The notes under the pieces: model-generated
Told to the model about the DNA's origin: nothing
What the model saw: only the letters and a program-made list of their open reading frames with translations
Database searches by the model: none
Assembly: GCF_001457475.1 (NCBI RefSeq)
Contig: NZ_LN831029.1
Coordinates: 3,782,001-3,846,000 of the forward strand
Direction: 5' to 3'
Length of the DNA stretch: 64,000 nt
Source of the DNA: Achromobacter xylosoxidans
GTDB lineage: Bacteria; Pseudomonadota; Gammaproteobacteria; Burkholderiales; Burkholderiaceae_B
Program-made: the position numbers and the translations under genes
Part shown: positions 45,109 to 54,300 of the stretch, in pieces
Layout of the letters: every line of letters starts with the position of its first letter
How positions within the stretch are numbered: the stretch's first letter is position 1

Positions 45109-46131
45109 CTACTCGACCTCTACTACTTCAGGCACCGAGGCAGCAGCCTTTTGCCAGTTTTTAAGCCACGAAACGAGGTTTTTGACAGTAATGACCTCAA
45201 CGGTAGTTTCATCACGAATGCTCTCGAGTTGCGGAATGCGAGTACGACTGACCGCAATAGCTCCGTCCGTCTTGCCAGAGCTGACCAAACCTTCCAATGA
45301 CTTTAACGTTCCGGCGAGAAACGCAGTGGATGGCGTCGCTCGCCATGACATCGTCTCAATCGCCACGGTCTTCCCCCCCCCCATCTGCACAAGAAAATCT
45401 GGCCTGAATCGCCCCCCTAAGTCACGAACAACTTCGTATTCCAGACCGAGCAATCGCAAAATACCGCTCACTTCTTGAGAAAGTTGGGCACGTTCTTGAG
45501 TAGTAGCCCTCTCGGCATCGTTTGGCGCTTCTCGTGCTTTCTTCACAATCGAAATCGCAAGCACTGCAACCATACTTACTACGAAAACCAATCCGATAGG
45601 AATAAACTGCTCGAAATCTGTCGGCCCCTCATCACCAGAATCTCTTTTCAACACCAAGAGCAAAGATACCAATGCTCCGCTTAGCGACGCAAGAATCGAA
45701 AGCACTGTCGCCAATCGCTTCTGGCGCTGATAACCCGCAGAAAATGCGAGGGGATCGCCGGGTGATTTCCTGCGGCTATCCAGTTCATCAAAGGCCTGGG
45801 AAATCCTAGCCTCAATCTCCAATCGTTTTTCAGGAGCTATGAAGTCATTATCAAAGACTTCAGCGAAAACTTGGTTCAACACCTGCTCGTTGGGATATAG
45901 GTCCCCCACCGTCACTCGATGTTCGTGAGCCTTACCCTCAATCAGGCGATTAATCTCTTCCACCTTCGGCAAATAGTCCTCTAGGACAAGCCGGCGAAGC
46001 AATGCCTTATAGATAGAACGATTGGCGGATCTGATTCTCTCATTTCGAGCCCCGATCGTCTGACGATATCCGATCAAGAAAAAAACAACGGAAAACGCCA
46101 CGCCGATCCCGGTCTGAATATATCCCTCCAA
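45109..46131 (-). CDS. Membrane-anchored protein with restriction-endonuclease-like C-terminal domain
   Basis: The 340-residue protein has one N-terminal membrane segment (about 7-23), a charged helical region, and two further segments (about 141-161 and 177-197). The cytoplasmic C-terminal domain reads LLGLEYEVVRDLGG, RPDFLVQ (243-249), TVAIETMSW (255-263). That is the order of a PD-(D/E)xK fold with Asp245 and Glu259, but the usual Lys is missing. Low GC marks it as acquired. It could be a membrane-tethered nuclease-like defence protein. Confidence 0.65.
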   Translation of the reverse strand: MEGYIQTGIGVAFSVVFFLIGYRQTIGARNERIRSANRSIYKALLRRLVLEDYLPKVEEINRLIEGKAHEHRVTVGDLYPNEQVLNQVFAEVFDNDFIAPEKRLEIEARISQAFDELDSRRKSPGDPLAFSAGYQRQKRLATVLSILASLSGALVSLLLVLKRDSGDEGPTDFEQFIPIGLVFVVSMVAVLAISIVKKAREAPNDAERATTQERAQLSQEVSGILRLLGLEYEVVRDLGGRFRPDFLVQMGGGKTVAIETMSWRATPSTAFLAGTLKSLEGLVSSGKTDGAIAVSRTRIPQLESIRDETTVEVITVKNLVSWLKNWQKAAASVPEVVEVE

Positions 46132-46822
46132 GACAGCCTCTCAAAATATATTTAAAGTTATTAATTACAACTCACATTAAAGCACACCTTACGAGATTAC
46201 ATCAACACGTACCGCATCGCATGGCGCGTGCCTCTTAGCTCAAAAGAATAACCTAATATTCTTTTCCTGACTCGCGGTTCAGATTCGGGTTATATCCGCC
46301 GCTATAGCCAGAACGACACTCAGAAGGAAGACAAGATGACATGCGATTTACGATCAAACCGGCTTGTGCAAAAAGACCGAACAATGTCGCTCGCATCACA
46401 TGAGTCCGCACAGCACCATCGAGATGCGCTTACGAACTGCTGACGTGCCCCCCCAGAACGATACCTGACTTACTGGATGGATCGGCAGCATAGAAAAAGT
46501 GAACCCGTCAACTAGTTGACCGTCATGCGGGACATGCGCCAATGAGTAGCCCCCCCCAAGCTGGCGGCGGGCCGGACCAGGGTAATCCCGTAAGTCGTTG
46601 AAATAACGCGAAGTAATGACAGGGCATAAGGAAATCCCGATTAGGGAATTTGCCTAGCTTTAATACACAACCCTTTGATTTTATTAATCTTTTTGCAGAC
46701 GCCCATTGCCCAAATTTGGCTTGTCCTGCACAGTCGAGTACAGCAAACTACCCCAAAATTACCCCACCAGCCGCCGCCTTCCAGGATGGCCACCATCTCA
46801 GAAGTGCGGCCAGGAGCCAAGC
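46132..46822. other. Low-GC gap, possible prophage boundary
   Basis: No convincing gene is seen. TAAGTCGTTGAAATAACGCG at 46591 is similar to the sequence at 44291. The change from low GC to phage-like high GC occurs near 46.7 kb, so the prophage attachment site is probably here. Confidence 0.4.
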
Positions 46823-47515
46823 ATGTGCGGCCGAATCGTCCAGAAGTCAGGCCCCATGGACTACGTGGAGCGCCTGTTCCCCAATCCCCGCCGGATCTTC
46901 TCCGACCCGGCCGGGCCGGACTACAACATCCCGCCCGGCAGGCAGCCGCTGGCAATGCACCAGCTTGCGGGCGAGTTCGAAGTCGAACGCCTGCCATGGG
47001 GATGGCGCCCCAGCAATTCCAAGCACCTGATGTCGAATGCCCGCCTGGACAAGATCCTGGCCGGCGCATGGCCGTGGAAGATGCTCATCGGGCGCGGGCG
47101 GATCCTCGTACCGGCGGATGGCTGGTACGAATGGAAGCCGCTTGCCGACAGCACCAAACCTCCCAAACAACCCTACTTCATTCACTCGAAAGACGATGCC
47201 CCGCTGTTCTTCGCAGGCCTGAGCGACTGGAAGCCAGGCGCCGAGAAAGACGAGGCTCACGGCTTTGCTATCGTCACCAACGACGCGGCGGGCGGGATGA
47301 TCGACCTCCACGACCGCCGGCCGGTGGCACTGCCTCCCGACCTGGCGCTGCAATGGATGGCCCCCGACCTACCCGCCGCGCAGGCGGTGGCCCTGCTCTC
47401 GCAAGGACTCCCCGAAACCGCCTTCAGCTGGCACCCCGTGCGCCAGGAAGTGGGCAACTCCAAGTACAAGCTTCCCGACGCCGTCGAACCTGTCGATCCT
47501 ATGACACCGGCTTGA
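46823..47515 (+). CDS. yedK: SRAP-domain protein (YedK/HMCES family)
   Basis: The 230-residue protein begins MCGRIV, so the catalytic Cys2 is exposed after Met removal. It contains NIPPGRQPLA, NARLDKI, RILVPADGWYEWK and a HP-type motif (FSWHPV). The family crosslinks to abasic sites in single-stranded DNA and shields them. Phage copies may protect replicating phage DNA. ATG 46823 is fixed by the MCGR start. Confidence 0.95.
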   Translation: MCGRIVQKSGPMDYVERLFPNPRRIFSDPAGPDYNIPPGRQPLAMHQLAGEFEVERLPWGWRPSNSKHLMSNARLDKILAGAWPWKMLIGRGRILVPADGWYEWKPLADSTKPPKQPYFIHSKDDAPLFFAGLSDWKPGAEKDEAHGFAIVTNDAAGGMIDLHDRRPVALPPDLALQWMAPDLPAAQAVALLSQGLPETAFSWHPVRQEVGNSKYKLPDAVEPVDPMTPA

Positions 47516-47693
47516 CCTTCTCATAGAGCGTAATCGCGGCGGCCAGGGACGGCTCCATCCCGTGGCGTGTGCCGTTCGCGGCCCACACCTCATATTGCCA
47601 GCGGTTCTGTGCGAACACCCGGCAGATATTCCAGCCGCCAGGCCCTGCCCAGTAGTATTCGTCACGCTGCTGCCAGTCCGTCACATCTGCCAT
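47499..47693 (-). CDS. Small hypothetical prophage protein (64 residues)
   Basis: It begins MADVTDWQQRDEYYWAGPGG and contains WQYEVWAANGTRHGMEPSLA. It is aromatic-rich and soluble. It is convergent with and slightly overlapping the yedK end. The ATG at 47714 would add seven residues. No family is recognised. Confidence 0.55.
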   Translation of the reverse strand: MADVTDWQQRDEYYWAGPGGWNICRVFAQNRWQYEVWAANGTRHGMEPSLAAAITLYEKVKPVS

Positions 47694-47727
47694 GTTCCGT
47701 CCCCTAGAGGCCAAAATCGGGGCCTAA

Positions 47728-48114
47728 TTGCACCGCTTTGATGGCGAATTATACTGGATATACGTACAGTATTTTTCGAGCAAGACCGTGCAATTCCAGT
47801 GCAGCGTCCTCAGGACCCATCACCTCGGCGAACGCCGCCGAGACAACGATCCAGGCCAGCCCGTCGTGGGCACGGTCCGGATGTATTCCATGCCCCACGA
47901 CGGGCTAAATCGCCAAGTACCCCGCCTGACCATGGAAAGCCTGGCCAAGTTCGGCGCAAGGATCCCAAGCGCGATCCCGGACTTGCTTGACCCCCAACTG
48001 CTCACCTTCAATTCCGACCGCGGCATGATGGTCTGTGGCTTCGAAGAAATCGCCGGCGTGCGCTACTACCAGGGCTGGTGGATGCAGTGGGTCGATGAGA
48101 GGCAGGTGCCCTAG
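47728..48114 (+). CDS. Hypothetical prophage protein (128 residues)
   Basis: It begins MHRFDGELYWIYVQYFSSKT and ends YYQGWWMQWVDERQVP. Composition is coherent and GC-rich at third positions. No motif or membrane part is recognised. It belongs to the row of rightward accessory genes at the prophage edge. Confidence 0.6.
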   Translation: MHRFDGELYWIYVQYFSSKTVQFQCSVLRTHHLGERRRDNDPGQPVVGTVRMYSMPHDGLNRQVPRLTMESLAKFGARIPSAIPDLLDPQLLTFNSDRGMMVCGFEEIAGVRYYQGWWMQWVDERQVP

Positions 48115-48193
48115 TGTTGTATCACCATTGTGCCCAGCGCCCTCCCTTCGGTATAACGGATTGCTCCATCAGCTACTTTTGGAGGACACCGCG

Positions 48194-48427
48194 ATGAAGT
48201 GCGAAGACATCCAAAAGCTCGGCGCGCGTGCCGCCCGCAATGGACTAACGCTACTGGACTGCCCCTATTTCAAGTCAGCCGCAAGGCCGGACCAAACAGC
48301 GGAAGCCCTAGCGGAATGGCGGCATAACGTCGAAGCGTGGGAAGCAGGCTTTCGGTCAGAGGTGCGGCGACGCCCGCGCGTGGCAGCCGAGACGAGCGGA
48401 CCAATCTCAAGCGCGACCCGCCGCTGA
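48194..48427 (+). CDS. Rmf/CrpP-like small protein
   Basis: The 77-residue protein MKCEDIQKLGARAARNGLTL ... LDCPYF ... WRHNVEAWEAGF matches the pattern of the ribosome-modulation-factor/CrpP fold: GxxAARxGxxxxDCPY followed by W-x7-AWxxGW-like helices. Such genes are common on phages and plasmids. Roles proposed in the family include ribosome binding. The start ATG 48194 has a GGAGGA ribosome site 12 nt upstream. The C-terminal 25 residues are a basic extension. Confidence 0.75.
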   Translation: MKCEDIQKLGARAARNGLTLLDCPYFKSAARPDQTAEALAEWRHNVEAWEAGFRSEVRRRPRVAAETSGPISSATRR

Positions 48428-48874
48428 TCGGTCGACCGCGCCATCCTCTTCCTGCCCGACGACGCAAAGCCGATTTCCGCGACAAGTTAACGCATGTACA
48501 TTTCTACGGCCGACGGAGAGGGTGGAACTCCGCGGCCAACCGCCCGGCCACGCGTCTTCTTCGCCGTGGGGCGCGGGCGGACCTCGATATCACCGGGGCC
48601 GCGTGGCAACCCCAACCTGAGCGTTCTCACCGCATTGATGGAACGGCCAGCCAGCCCGTGATAGATTTCTCACGCTCGCGGTGCCCATGCCGGCCGCCGC
48701 CGAGCATTCGCCCCAGCCCCCTCACGGGTTGGGGCGTTTTCACTTAGGGCGCGCGCTACCTGGGGCGGTGGTGTAACAAGTAGGTGTCGCACCAAGCTTG
48801 GGCACTTGACCCGATTCGAGTAACATTCTGCAAATACTGCAGACCTCTCCCCGAAAACAAGAGCGCAACAAAAA
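48428..48874. other. Intergenic stretch with a terminator
   Basis: No supported gene is seen. It contains the terminator at 48709 and the leader of the STAS-GHKL gene. Confidence 0.5.
48709..48745 (+). terminator. Intrinsic terminator after the Rmf/CrpP-like gene
   Basis: CGCCCCAGCCCC-TCAC-GGGTTGGGGCG folds with one bulge and is followed by TTTT. Confidence 0.7.
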
Positions 48875-49879
48875 ATGCCGGTAGAAATCTCGTTACCACG
48901 AATGATGACATCCCAGAATCTGGAGCCGATCCTGGCTCAGATGCAGCAAGTTATCGCTTGCGACGATGCTCTCATTGTGGACTGCAGCGAGCTTACCTTT
49001 ATCGACCCTTTTGGATTGACCGTATTTGCCAGTGCGCTCGAGTCCGTTCAGTCGGCGGGCCGCTCGATTCGCTTCGAATTCTTGGGCGAGAAGTTGCGCA
49101 GCTATCTGCAACGGATGGATTTTTTTAAGCACTTTGACATAGACGGCGTGAACCTCGGCGCACAAGTGCGTCACAGCCCCAAAGGCAAAATGTGCGAACT
49201 GACCAGGATCGCGCGAGAGGAAGACGCGGAGGAAGCGCTGGAGCTGTTGGCTTGGGCAGTAACGGGTACGTTGGGTGGCGGAGAAAAGCCGGATGATGAG
49301 CCGACCGTGAATGCTTTTGAGCTTTTCGTACCTATCAAATATGCGCTGAGCGAGCTGGTGGGTAATGCCGTGACCCACGCGAAGCGACAAGGATATGGCC
49401 ATGCCTCCGTCTGGGTCGCGGCCCAGTACTACCCGGCTTCCGGCATTGTTCAGATTGCAGTGACGGATAACGGTTGTGGATTTCTCGAAACCCTGCGATT
49501 CCATAAATCGTTGACGGAACAAACCCATGTGGCTGCTATCGCGGCAGCGCTCATCCCTCGAGTCAGTTGTAACAGGGGGGTGGTGCCGTTCGGTGAACCA
49601 GAGAATCAGGGTGTGGGCCTCACGACAACAGCCCGCATCTCAAAGAAGGCACACGGGGGCATCTTGATTTTTAGCGGTAACGGCGTTCATTCGGACGGGG
49701 CCGGTAGCCGACAAAAGCGATGGCAGCGCCGCCGTTCGATCGGCCCACATTGGCAGGGAGTAGGCGTAGTCATAGACTTGTCACGAGAAAAGTTGGCGAG
49801 CATCAAGATCCACGAACTTCTCCCCGACGACGAACCCACCCTACCAAACGGGGATGGCCCTGAAATCAATTTTGTGTAA
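48875..49879 (+). CDS. STAS-GHKL ATPase fusion protein
   Basis: The 334-residue soluble protein has an N-terminal STAS/anti-sigma-antagonist-like domain (LIVDCSELTFIDPFGLTVFA, about 33-52). A GHKL ATPase domain follows with N-box SELVGNAVTH (159-168), G1 VTDNGCGF (196-203) and G2 ENQGVGLTT (243-251). No phospho-acceptor His domain is present. It is followed by a DUF4325 gene. The pair resembles a partner-switching module like SpoIIAA/SpoIIAB split differently. The role on a prophage is unknown. Confidence 0.8.
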   Translation: MPVEISLPRMMTSQNLEPILAQMQQVIACDDALIVDCSELTFIDPFGLTVFASALESVQSAGRSIRFEFLGEKLRSYLQRMDFFKHFDIDGVNLGAQVRHSPKGKMCELTRIAREEDAEEALELLAWAVTGTLGGGEKPDDEPTVNAFELFVPIKYALSELVGNAVTHAKRQGYGHASVWVAAQYYPASGIVQIAVTDNGCGFLETLRFHKSLTEQTHVAAIAAALIPRVSCNRGVVPFGEPENQGVGLTTTARISKKAHGGILIFSGNGVHSDGAGSRQKRWQRRRSIGPHWQGVGVVIDLSREKLASIKIHELLPDDEPTLPNGDGPEINFV

Positions 49880-49930
49880 TATGAGTTGTTGGCGGCGCTC
49901 TCCGCCGCCCAATCCTTGCAGGGATACGCC

Positions 49931-50287
49931 ATGGACATCTACCTGAAAGAGTTCAGCCGCAGCCCCGTGCTTGGTCAGCGCCACACAGCACGGCCCATAC
50001 GCGACCACATCAACGCCGAACTGAAGGCCGGTCATCACGTGATGATCAACTTTCGCGGTATCGAGGTCACCCAATCCTTTGCCGACGAACTCGTCGGAGC
50101 CTTGGTGCTTGAGCATGGCCCCGAGGTAATCAGCCGTATTTCGTTCGCAGAATGCTCCGAGGCAAGCAAGGGGATTCTGGTCTTTGTGATCAGAGACCGT
50201 GTGCGGCAGCGCGCGATCGCAGCGAGCCAGTTAGCAACGACCGGCCCCTTCCCGTTCTCGCCACGCCCGATGCGTCATATCGCCTAA
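49931..50287 (+). CDS. DUF4325 (STAS-like) protein
   Basis: The 118-residue protein contains GHHVMINFRGIEVTQSFADE, the STAS-like DUF4325 signature (hhhDFxGh ... SFxDEhhG). It lies 51 bp after the STAS-GHKL gene and is co-oriented, so it is the likely partner. A perfect terminator follows at 50315. The start is ATG 49931. Confidence 0.85.
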   Translation: MDIYLKEFSRSPVLGQRHTARPIRDHINAELKAGHHVMINFRGIEVTQSFADELVGALVLEHGPEVISRISFAECSEASKGILVFVIRDRVRQRAIAASQLATTGPFPFSPRPMRHIA

Positions 50288-50314
50288 TCAGGCCCTGTAC
50301 GTCGAGTCGGCGAA

Positions 50315-50338
50315 GCCACCCCGGTTGGGGTGGCTTTT
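50315..50338. terminator. Terminator between DUF4325 gene and Rz
   Basis: Perfect stem GCCACCCC-GGTT-GGGGTGGC followed by TTTT on the plus strand. It lies 1 bp before the stop of the convergent Rz gene. Confidence 0.85.
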
Positions 50339-50339
50339 G

Positions 50340-50894
50340 TCATTCTGGGCCCGTGACAACTTGGTCCTGCAACTCACGATGCACCCGCTCGCATGTCAGT
50401 CCGGCGATGCGGGCACGGTCTGCAATGCCCGCAAGCGCTTCAGCTCGATCGACAGCGCGGCCGAACATGTAGGCGAGCAGATCGACGGCAGCGGCTCCTG
50501 ACGGGCTTCCGTCGGCAAGGGCGGGATCTCGGGTGACTGCGGCGCGAGCCAACGTGTTGGCGCGGGCACGCAGCCGGTCGCGCTCATCACGAGCGCCAAC
50601 AGCATCAGCAGCCGCGGCAGCGGCCTGTTTCTGGGCATTATCACGGGCGATCTCCACGGCGGCCATGCGCCGCCTTTCTTCATTTCTGACTGACTCTACG
50701 GCGGCAACCGTAGCCTGGGCCTGAGCATCTCGTTCCTGAGCGTGGGCGGCGCGCAGGTCGGCCAACTGTGCGGAGTAGCGCCAGCCCTGCGCCGTCCAGG
50801 CAGCACTCCCCGCGGTAAACGCTCCGACCAGCGCCGCGGCGGCGTACCCTCGCCAGCCCACCAGCAGGCCGGCCACTTTCGCGCCGGCGGCCAT
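50340..50894 (-). CDS. Rz: Rz-like inner-membrane spanin
   Basis: The 184-residue protein has one N-terminal membrane segment (GYAAAALVGAFTAGSAAWTA) and a long Ala/Arg/Glu-rich coiled-coil periplasmic part. This is the layout of i-spanins that fuse inner and outer membranes at lysis. ATG 50894 overlaps the endolysin stop. An Rz1 lipoprotein frame is nested inside it. Confidence 0.85.
   Translation of the reverse strand: MAAGAKVAGLLVGWRGYAAAALVGAFTAGSAAWTAQGWRYSAQLADLRAAHAQERDAQAQATVAAVESVRNEERRRMAAVEIARDNAQKQAAAAAADAVGARDERDRLRARANTLARAAVTRDPALADGSPSGAAAVDLLAYMFGRAVDRAEALAGIADRARIAGLTCERVHRELQDQVVTGPE
50396..50638 (-). CDS. Rz1: Rz1-like outer-membrane lipoprotein nested within Rz
   Basis: The 80-residue frame reads MPRNRPLPRLLMLLALVMSA-TGC, a lipoprotein signal with lipobox. 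A Pro-rich mature part follows (CVPAPTRWLAPQSPEIPPLP), as in o-spanins. It lies wholly inside Rz in another frame, the classic nested Rz/Rz1 design. The start at 50638 gives the signal peptide. Confidence 0.85.
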   Translation of the reverse strand: MPRNRPLPRLLMLLALVMSATGCVPAPTRWLAPQSPEIPPLPTEARQEPLPSICSPTCSAALSIELKRLRALQTVPASPD

Positions 50895-51304
50895 CACGCT
50901 GCGGCCTTCCAGCCACGCGGCAGCTGAAAGTGGGGGCCGTCCTTGAGCGATTTCCAGTCCCCGCCCCACTCCACCGGCGTGCCCAGCTCGGCCGCGCAGG
51001 CCTTGACGACGTCGGCCAGTCGGCGAAATTGCTCCCAGTCGTTCCACGGGATCGCGCCACCGACCAGCGGCGCCAGGTCGACGGCGTGGCCATAGCCGTC
51101 CTGCTGCTGCAGGTGCAGACTGTTCTGCGTCTGGCTGGCGCCTTGGGCGACCAGCTCGCGCTGGCGTTCGGGCGTGCGCACACCCTCGACCACAGTGAAA
51201 TCGACCGCGGTGCGTTGGATCGCCAGTTTGACGATTTCGACAAGTCGGGGGTGTACCCCGTCCAGGCGCTGCAGGCTGCGCGCCGAAAGGCTGAATGCGG
51301 ACAT
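50894..51304 (-). CDS. M15-family peptidase endolysin
   Basis: The 136-residue enzyme has the M15C (L-alanyl-D-glutamate/D,D-carboxypeptidase) pattern: VVEGVRTPERQRELV, SLHLQQQDGYGHAVDLAPLV (SxHxxGxAxD zinc motif, with His and Asp) and EWGGDWKSLKDGPHFQLP. No signal is present, so a holin is needed and lies elsewhere. ATG 51304 follows a GAGGAGCC ribosome site. It sits between the giant virion gene and Rz. Confidence 0.93.
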   Translation of the reverse strand: MSAFSLSARSLQRLDGVHPRLVEIVKLAIQRTAVDFTVVEGVRTPERQRELVAQGASQTQNSLHLQQQDGYGHAVDLAPLVGGAIPWNDWEQFRRLADVVKACAAELGTPVEWGGDWKSLKDGPHFQLPRGWKAAA

Positions 51305-51326
51305 GATGGCTCCTCGAAAAAGAAAA

Positions 51327-51344
51327 GCGCGCCTGAGGGCGCGC
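51327..51344 (-). terminator. Terminator between the giant virion gene and endolysin
   Basis: Stem GCGCGCC-TGAG-GGCGCGC followed on the minus strand by TTTTCTTTTTC. It lies directly upstream of the endolysin ribosome site, so lysis genes may depend on readthrough. Confidence 0.7.
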
Positions 51345-51368
51345 CGTGGTTGGATCAGGGGGTAGGCC

Positions 51369-54300
51369 TCAGGGACGGGCGCTGCGGGCGTGCTGGTCGG
51401 CCAGCGCGGCCAGGCGGTTACGGGCGCGGTACAGCAGGTCCAGCTGCGCGCGCTTCTCGTCGGCCGGGATGCTGGCCCGCTCGAGCGCCTTGATCTTGAG
51501 ATTGACGTCCCGCAGCTGGCTGTCGGCAGCCTTGAACAGTGCACGCAGGCGCATCTGGTCGTCGCCGGCCAGCTCGCGGGCGCGCTCGAGGTCACCCAGC
51601 TCGCGCGCCTGTGAAAAGGCGGCGTAGACCTGGTTGACTTCGCGCTGCTCGTCATGGAAACGCTGGATGTACTTGCTCGAGCGCGGGTCGGATTCCTTCA
51701 CGAAATCGCCCACCACGAACCAGTTATCCAGGCGGCTCAGGTCGCGGCGCGGATTCTCGGGCAGGCCCGACAGCGGCCTGGCCAGGTGATCGGACACGTT
51801 CAGCGTCTGAGTGCCCAACCAGCCGAAGTAGCCGCGCACCAGGTGTTCCAGGCGCTGCGGAGACAGGCCCAGCGCCTTGCCCAGCGCCACTGCCCCGGCC
51901 GAGGTCGACGCCGTGAAGCGATCGCCCGCCGGCAGGCGCTGCTGACCGACGCTGTCGATGTCGCGCTCGCGGAAGGCGTCGTAGTTGAACGCCGCTTCCA
52001 TAGCCGGCTTGACCAGCTGCGGGACCGGGTTCATCGACAGCTGCTCGCTCAGGATGGCGCCGACCGTACGGCCGAAGTCCCGCAGGCGGAAATCGTCCCC
52101 GCCAAAGGCCAGCTCGGTGCCGCGCTCGACCACGCTGCCCAGGGCGCCGATCTCGAACGGCTTCGGGATGTAGACGAAGTGGTCCGTGCCCGGCAGCTTC
52201 GTAATCCAGAACGAATTGCGCGCCCAGTCGGGCAGCTGTTTGTAGTCGTCGTCGTCCTTCATGCCCAGGTACAGCAGCGCCGACGCCATCGCTACAGCAC
52301 CCGTCACCGCGGCGAACCGGGCAGGATCCGCGGCCGCGCCGCGGCCCAGCTTGTACATGCCCTGCAGGCGTGCGTTGAAGAATGGCACCACCTGCGACAG
52401 CATCCGCACGGCGGAGAACGTGCCGCCGGCGGTGAAGTCCATCAGGTCGCGGGCGGCGTAGCTGGCCTCGAGGTGGCTACGGCCGGCCTTGCGTGCCTGC
52501 TGGTAGATCGCCGCGCGGTTGATCGTCTCGGATCGGTCGCCGGTTTCCTGATACCAGTCGAAGGCCTTGCGCAGCGCGCGGCCCATGCCGGCCGGCGACG
52601 TGATGACGTCATCGGGATGGGCGCCCAGCTCGTCGACCAGCCGCTTCACATTGCGGGCGTTGCCGTCGTTGAAGGATCCGAAGCGCACCGCCCCGCCGCC
52701 AGCCATGAGCCGGCGCCAGGTGTCGCTCTCGGCCCCCGTCGCCTTCCAGCCTTCGACCAGGTTGCGCAGCGGGTTCGTGGACAGGTTGCTGTCGATCGCC
52801 ATCGCTTGGATCGTGTCGCGCAGCAGGTTGCGCACGCGGAAGGTCGGGCTGATGGTCACCCCCACGGTCAGCGCGTGCTTGAACTTGCGCGCCGCCTTGG
52901 TGAACGGGTCATTGGAGCCGACATAGTGCAAGGCCGTCAGGGCGTTCAGCACCAGGGGATCGGACACCTGGTAGTGCCGCTCCTGGCCGGCGAACATCGC
53001 GCGCACGCTGCCGCGCTCGGCCTGGCGCACGCGCGTGGCGATACCCAGCTTTTCCGCCTCCTGCAGCGCGCCCTGCGCGGCCAGATTCTTCATGCTGGCC
53101 GACAGCAGATGCGACCAATTCGACACCGTGTTGGCGACCAGGTCGCCCAGCTTGTCCGTGCCGCCCTTGAGGCGCTTGTATGCGTGCTGGCCCACCAAGC
53201 CGCCGATCTGGCCGGGCCCCATGGTGCCGGTGGCGTCGTCCTCCATCACCCGGTAAAACGGCACATAGAACTCGCTCTCCCACAGCTTGCGCGAGCTGGG
53301 ATCGACCAGGCCGGCCTCCTGCGCCACGTCCAGGACGGAGCGCTGCAGCTCGTTGAACTGGGCCAGGGCTTCGCGGTAGACGGTGGCGCGATCGCGGCCG
53401 TCGGCCATCTTGCCCTGAGCCAGGCGCTTGCCGGCCTCGATATCGTCGGGCGTGAAAAGCCGCTCGCGCGACGCGGGCTCGGCCATGGCACCGGGCCACT
53501 TCGCCGCCTCGGCGCGCGCCGCTGCCTCGTTTGCAAAGCGCTCGGTGACGCCGTTGTCGAACCGCACCTGCCATTCGGCAGCCAGGCGCTCGGCCCGGTT
53601 GGCGGCGATCCAGGCCATGAAATGGTCGTGTTCGCCGTTCAAGCCGGCCAGGATTTCCGCCAGGCCCTTGCCGCCGGCGGTGTCGAGCGCGCCGTCCTGC
53701 AGCTTGACCGCACCGTGTCGCACCAGGTACTCGGCAGCGCCGTCGGCGCCCTTGGATAGGCGCGCCTGCATGTAGGCGGTGGCGCTGATCCCCTTGAGGG
53801 GCGCGAACTGGTCGAAAATCCCCTGCACCAGCTTCGCCTGCCAGCGATCGGACGCCTTGGCCAGGCGCGCCTTGATGGGTTCCTGCTCCGCCCACGCGCC
53901 GATCTTGCCCAGGAACTTGTTGCGCTGGCGCCGCTCGATGTCCGACAGCGTCTCGCCGGGGCGCTCGACCTTGGCGCCGCGTTTGGGCTCTCGGGCCGCA
54001 CCCGGCTGCGCCGGCGGCGCGCCGGCGGTGGCCGCGGCCGCGCGCGATTCCATGGGCCCAGAAGTACGAAGCCCCGCGGCGGGCGGGGCTTCTTTGTGGC
54101 GGCGGCGCGACTCGAGCGCGCCAGGGTCGAACACCCAGCCGGCCCGTCCCTCCCTGTTGACGATCGCCGCGATATCTTCTACCGTAAAGGCTCGCCCTGA
54201 CGGCGTCCGATCTGCGCCCGCTTTGGAAGCGGGAGTGCTTACGGCGGACGTGTTGTCGGGGCGCTTTGCTTCCACCACGTCGGAAAGATCGTGGTCGTAG

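Noticed and set aside
51654..53759. 701-residue frame opposite the giant phage gene
   Set aside because: Same reason; Arg/Gln/His-rich shadow.
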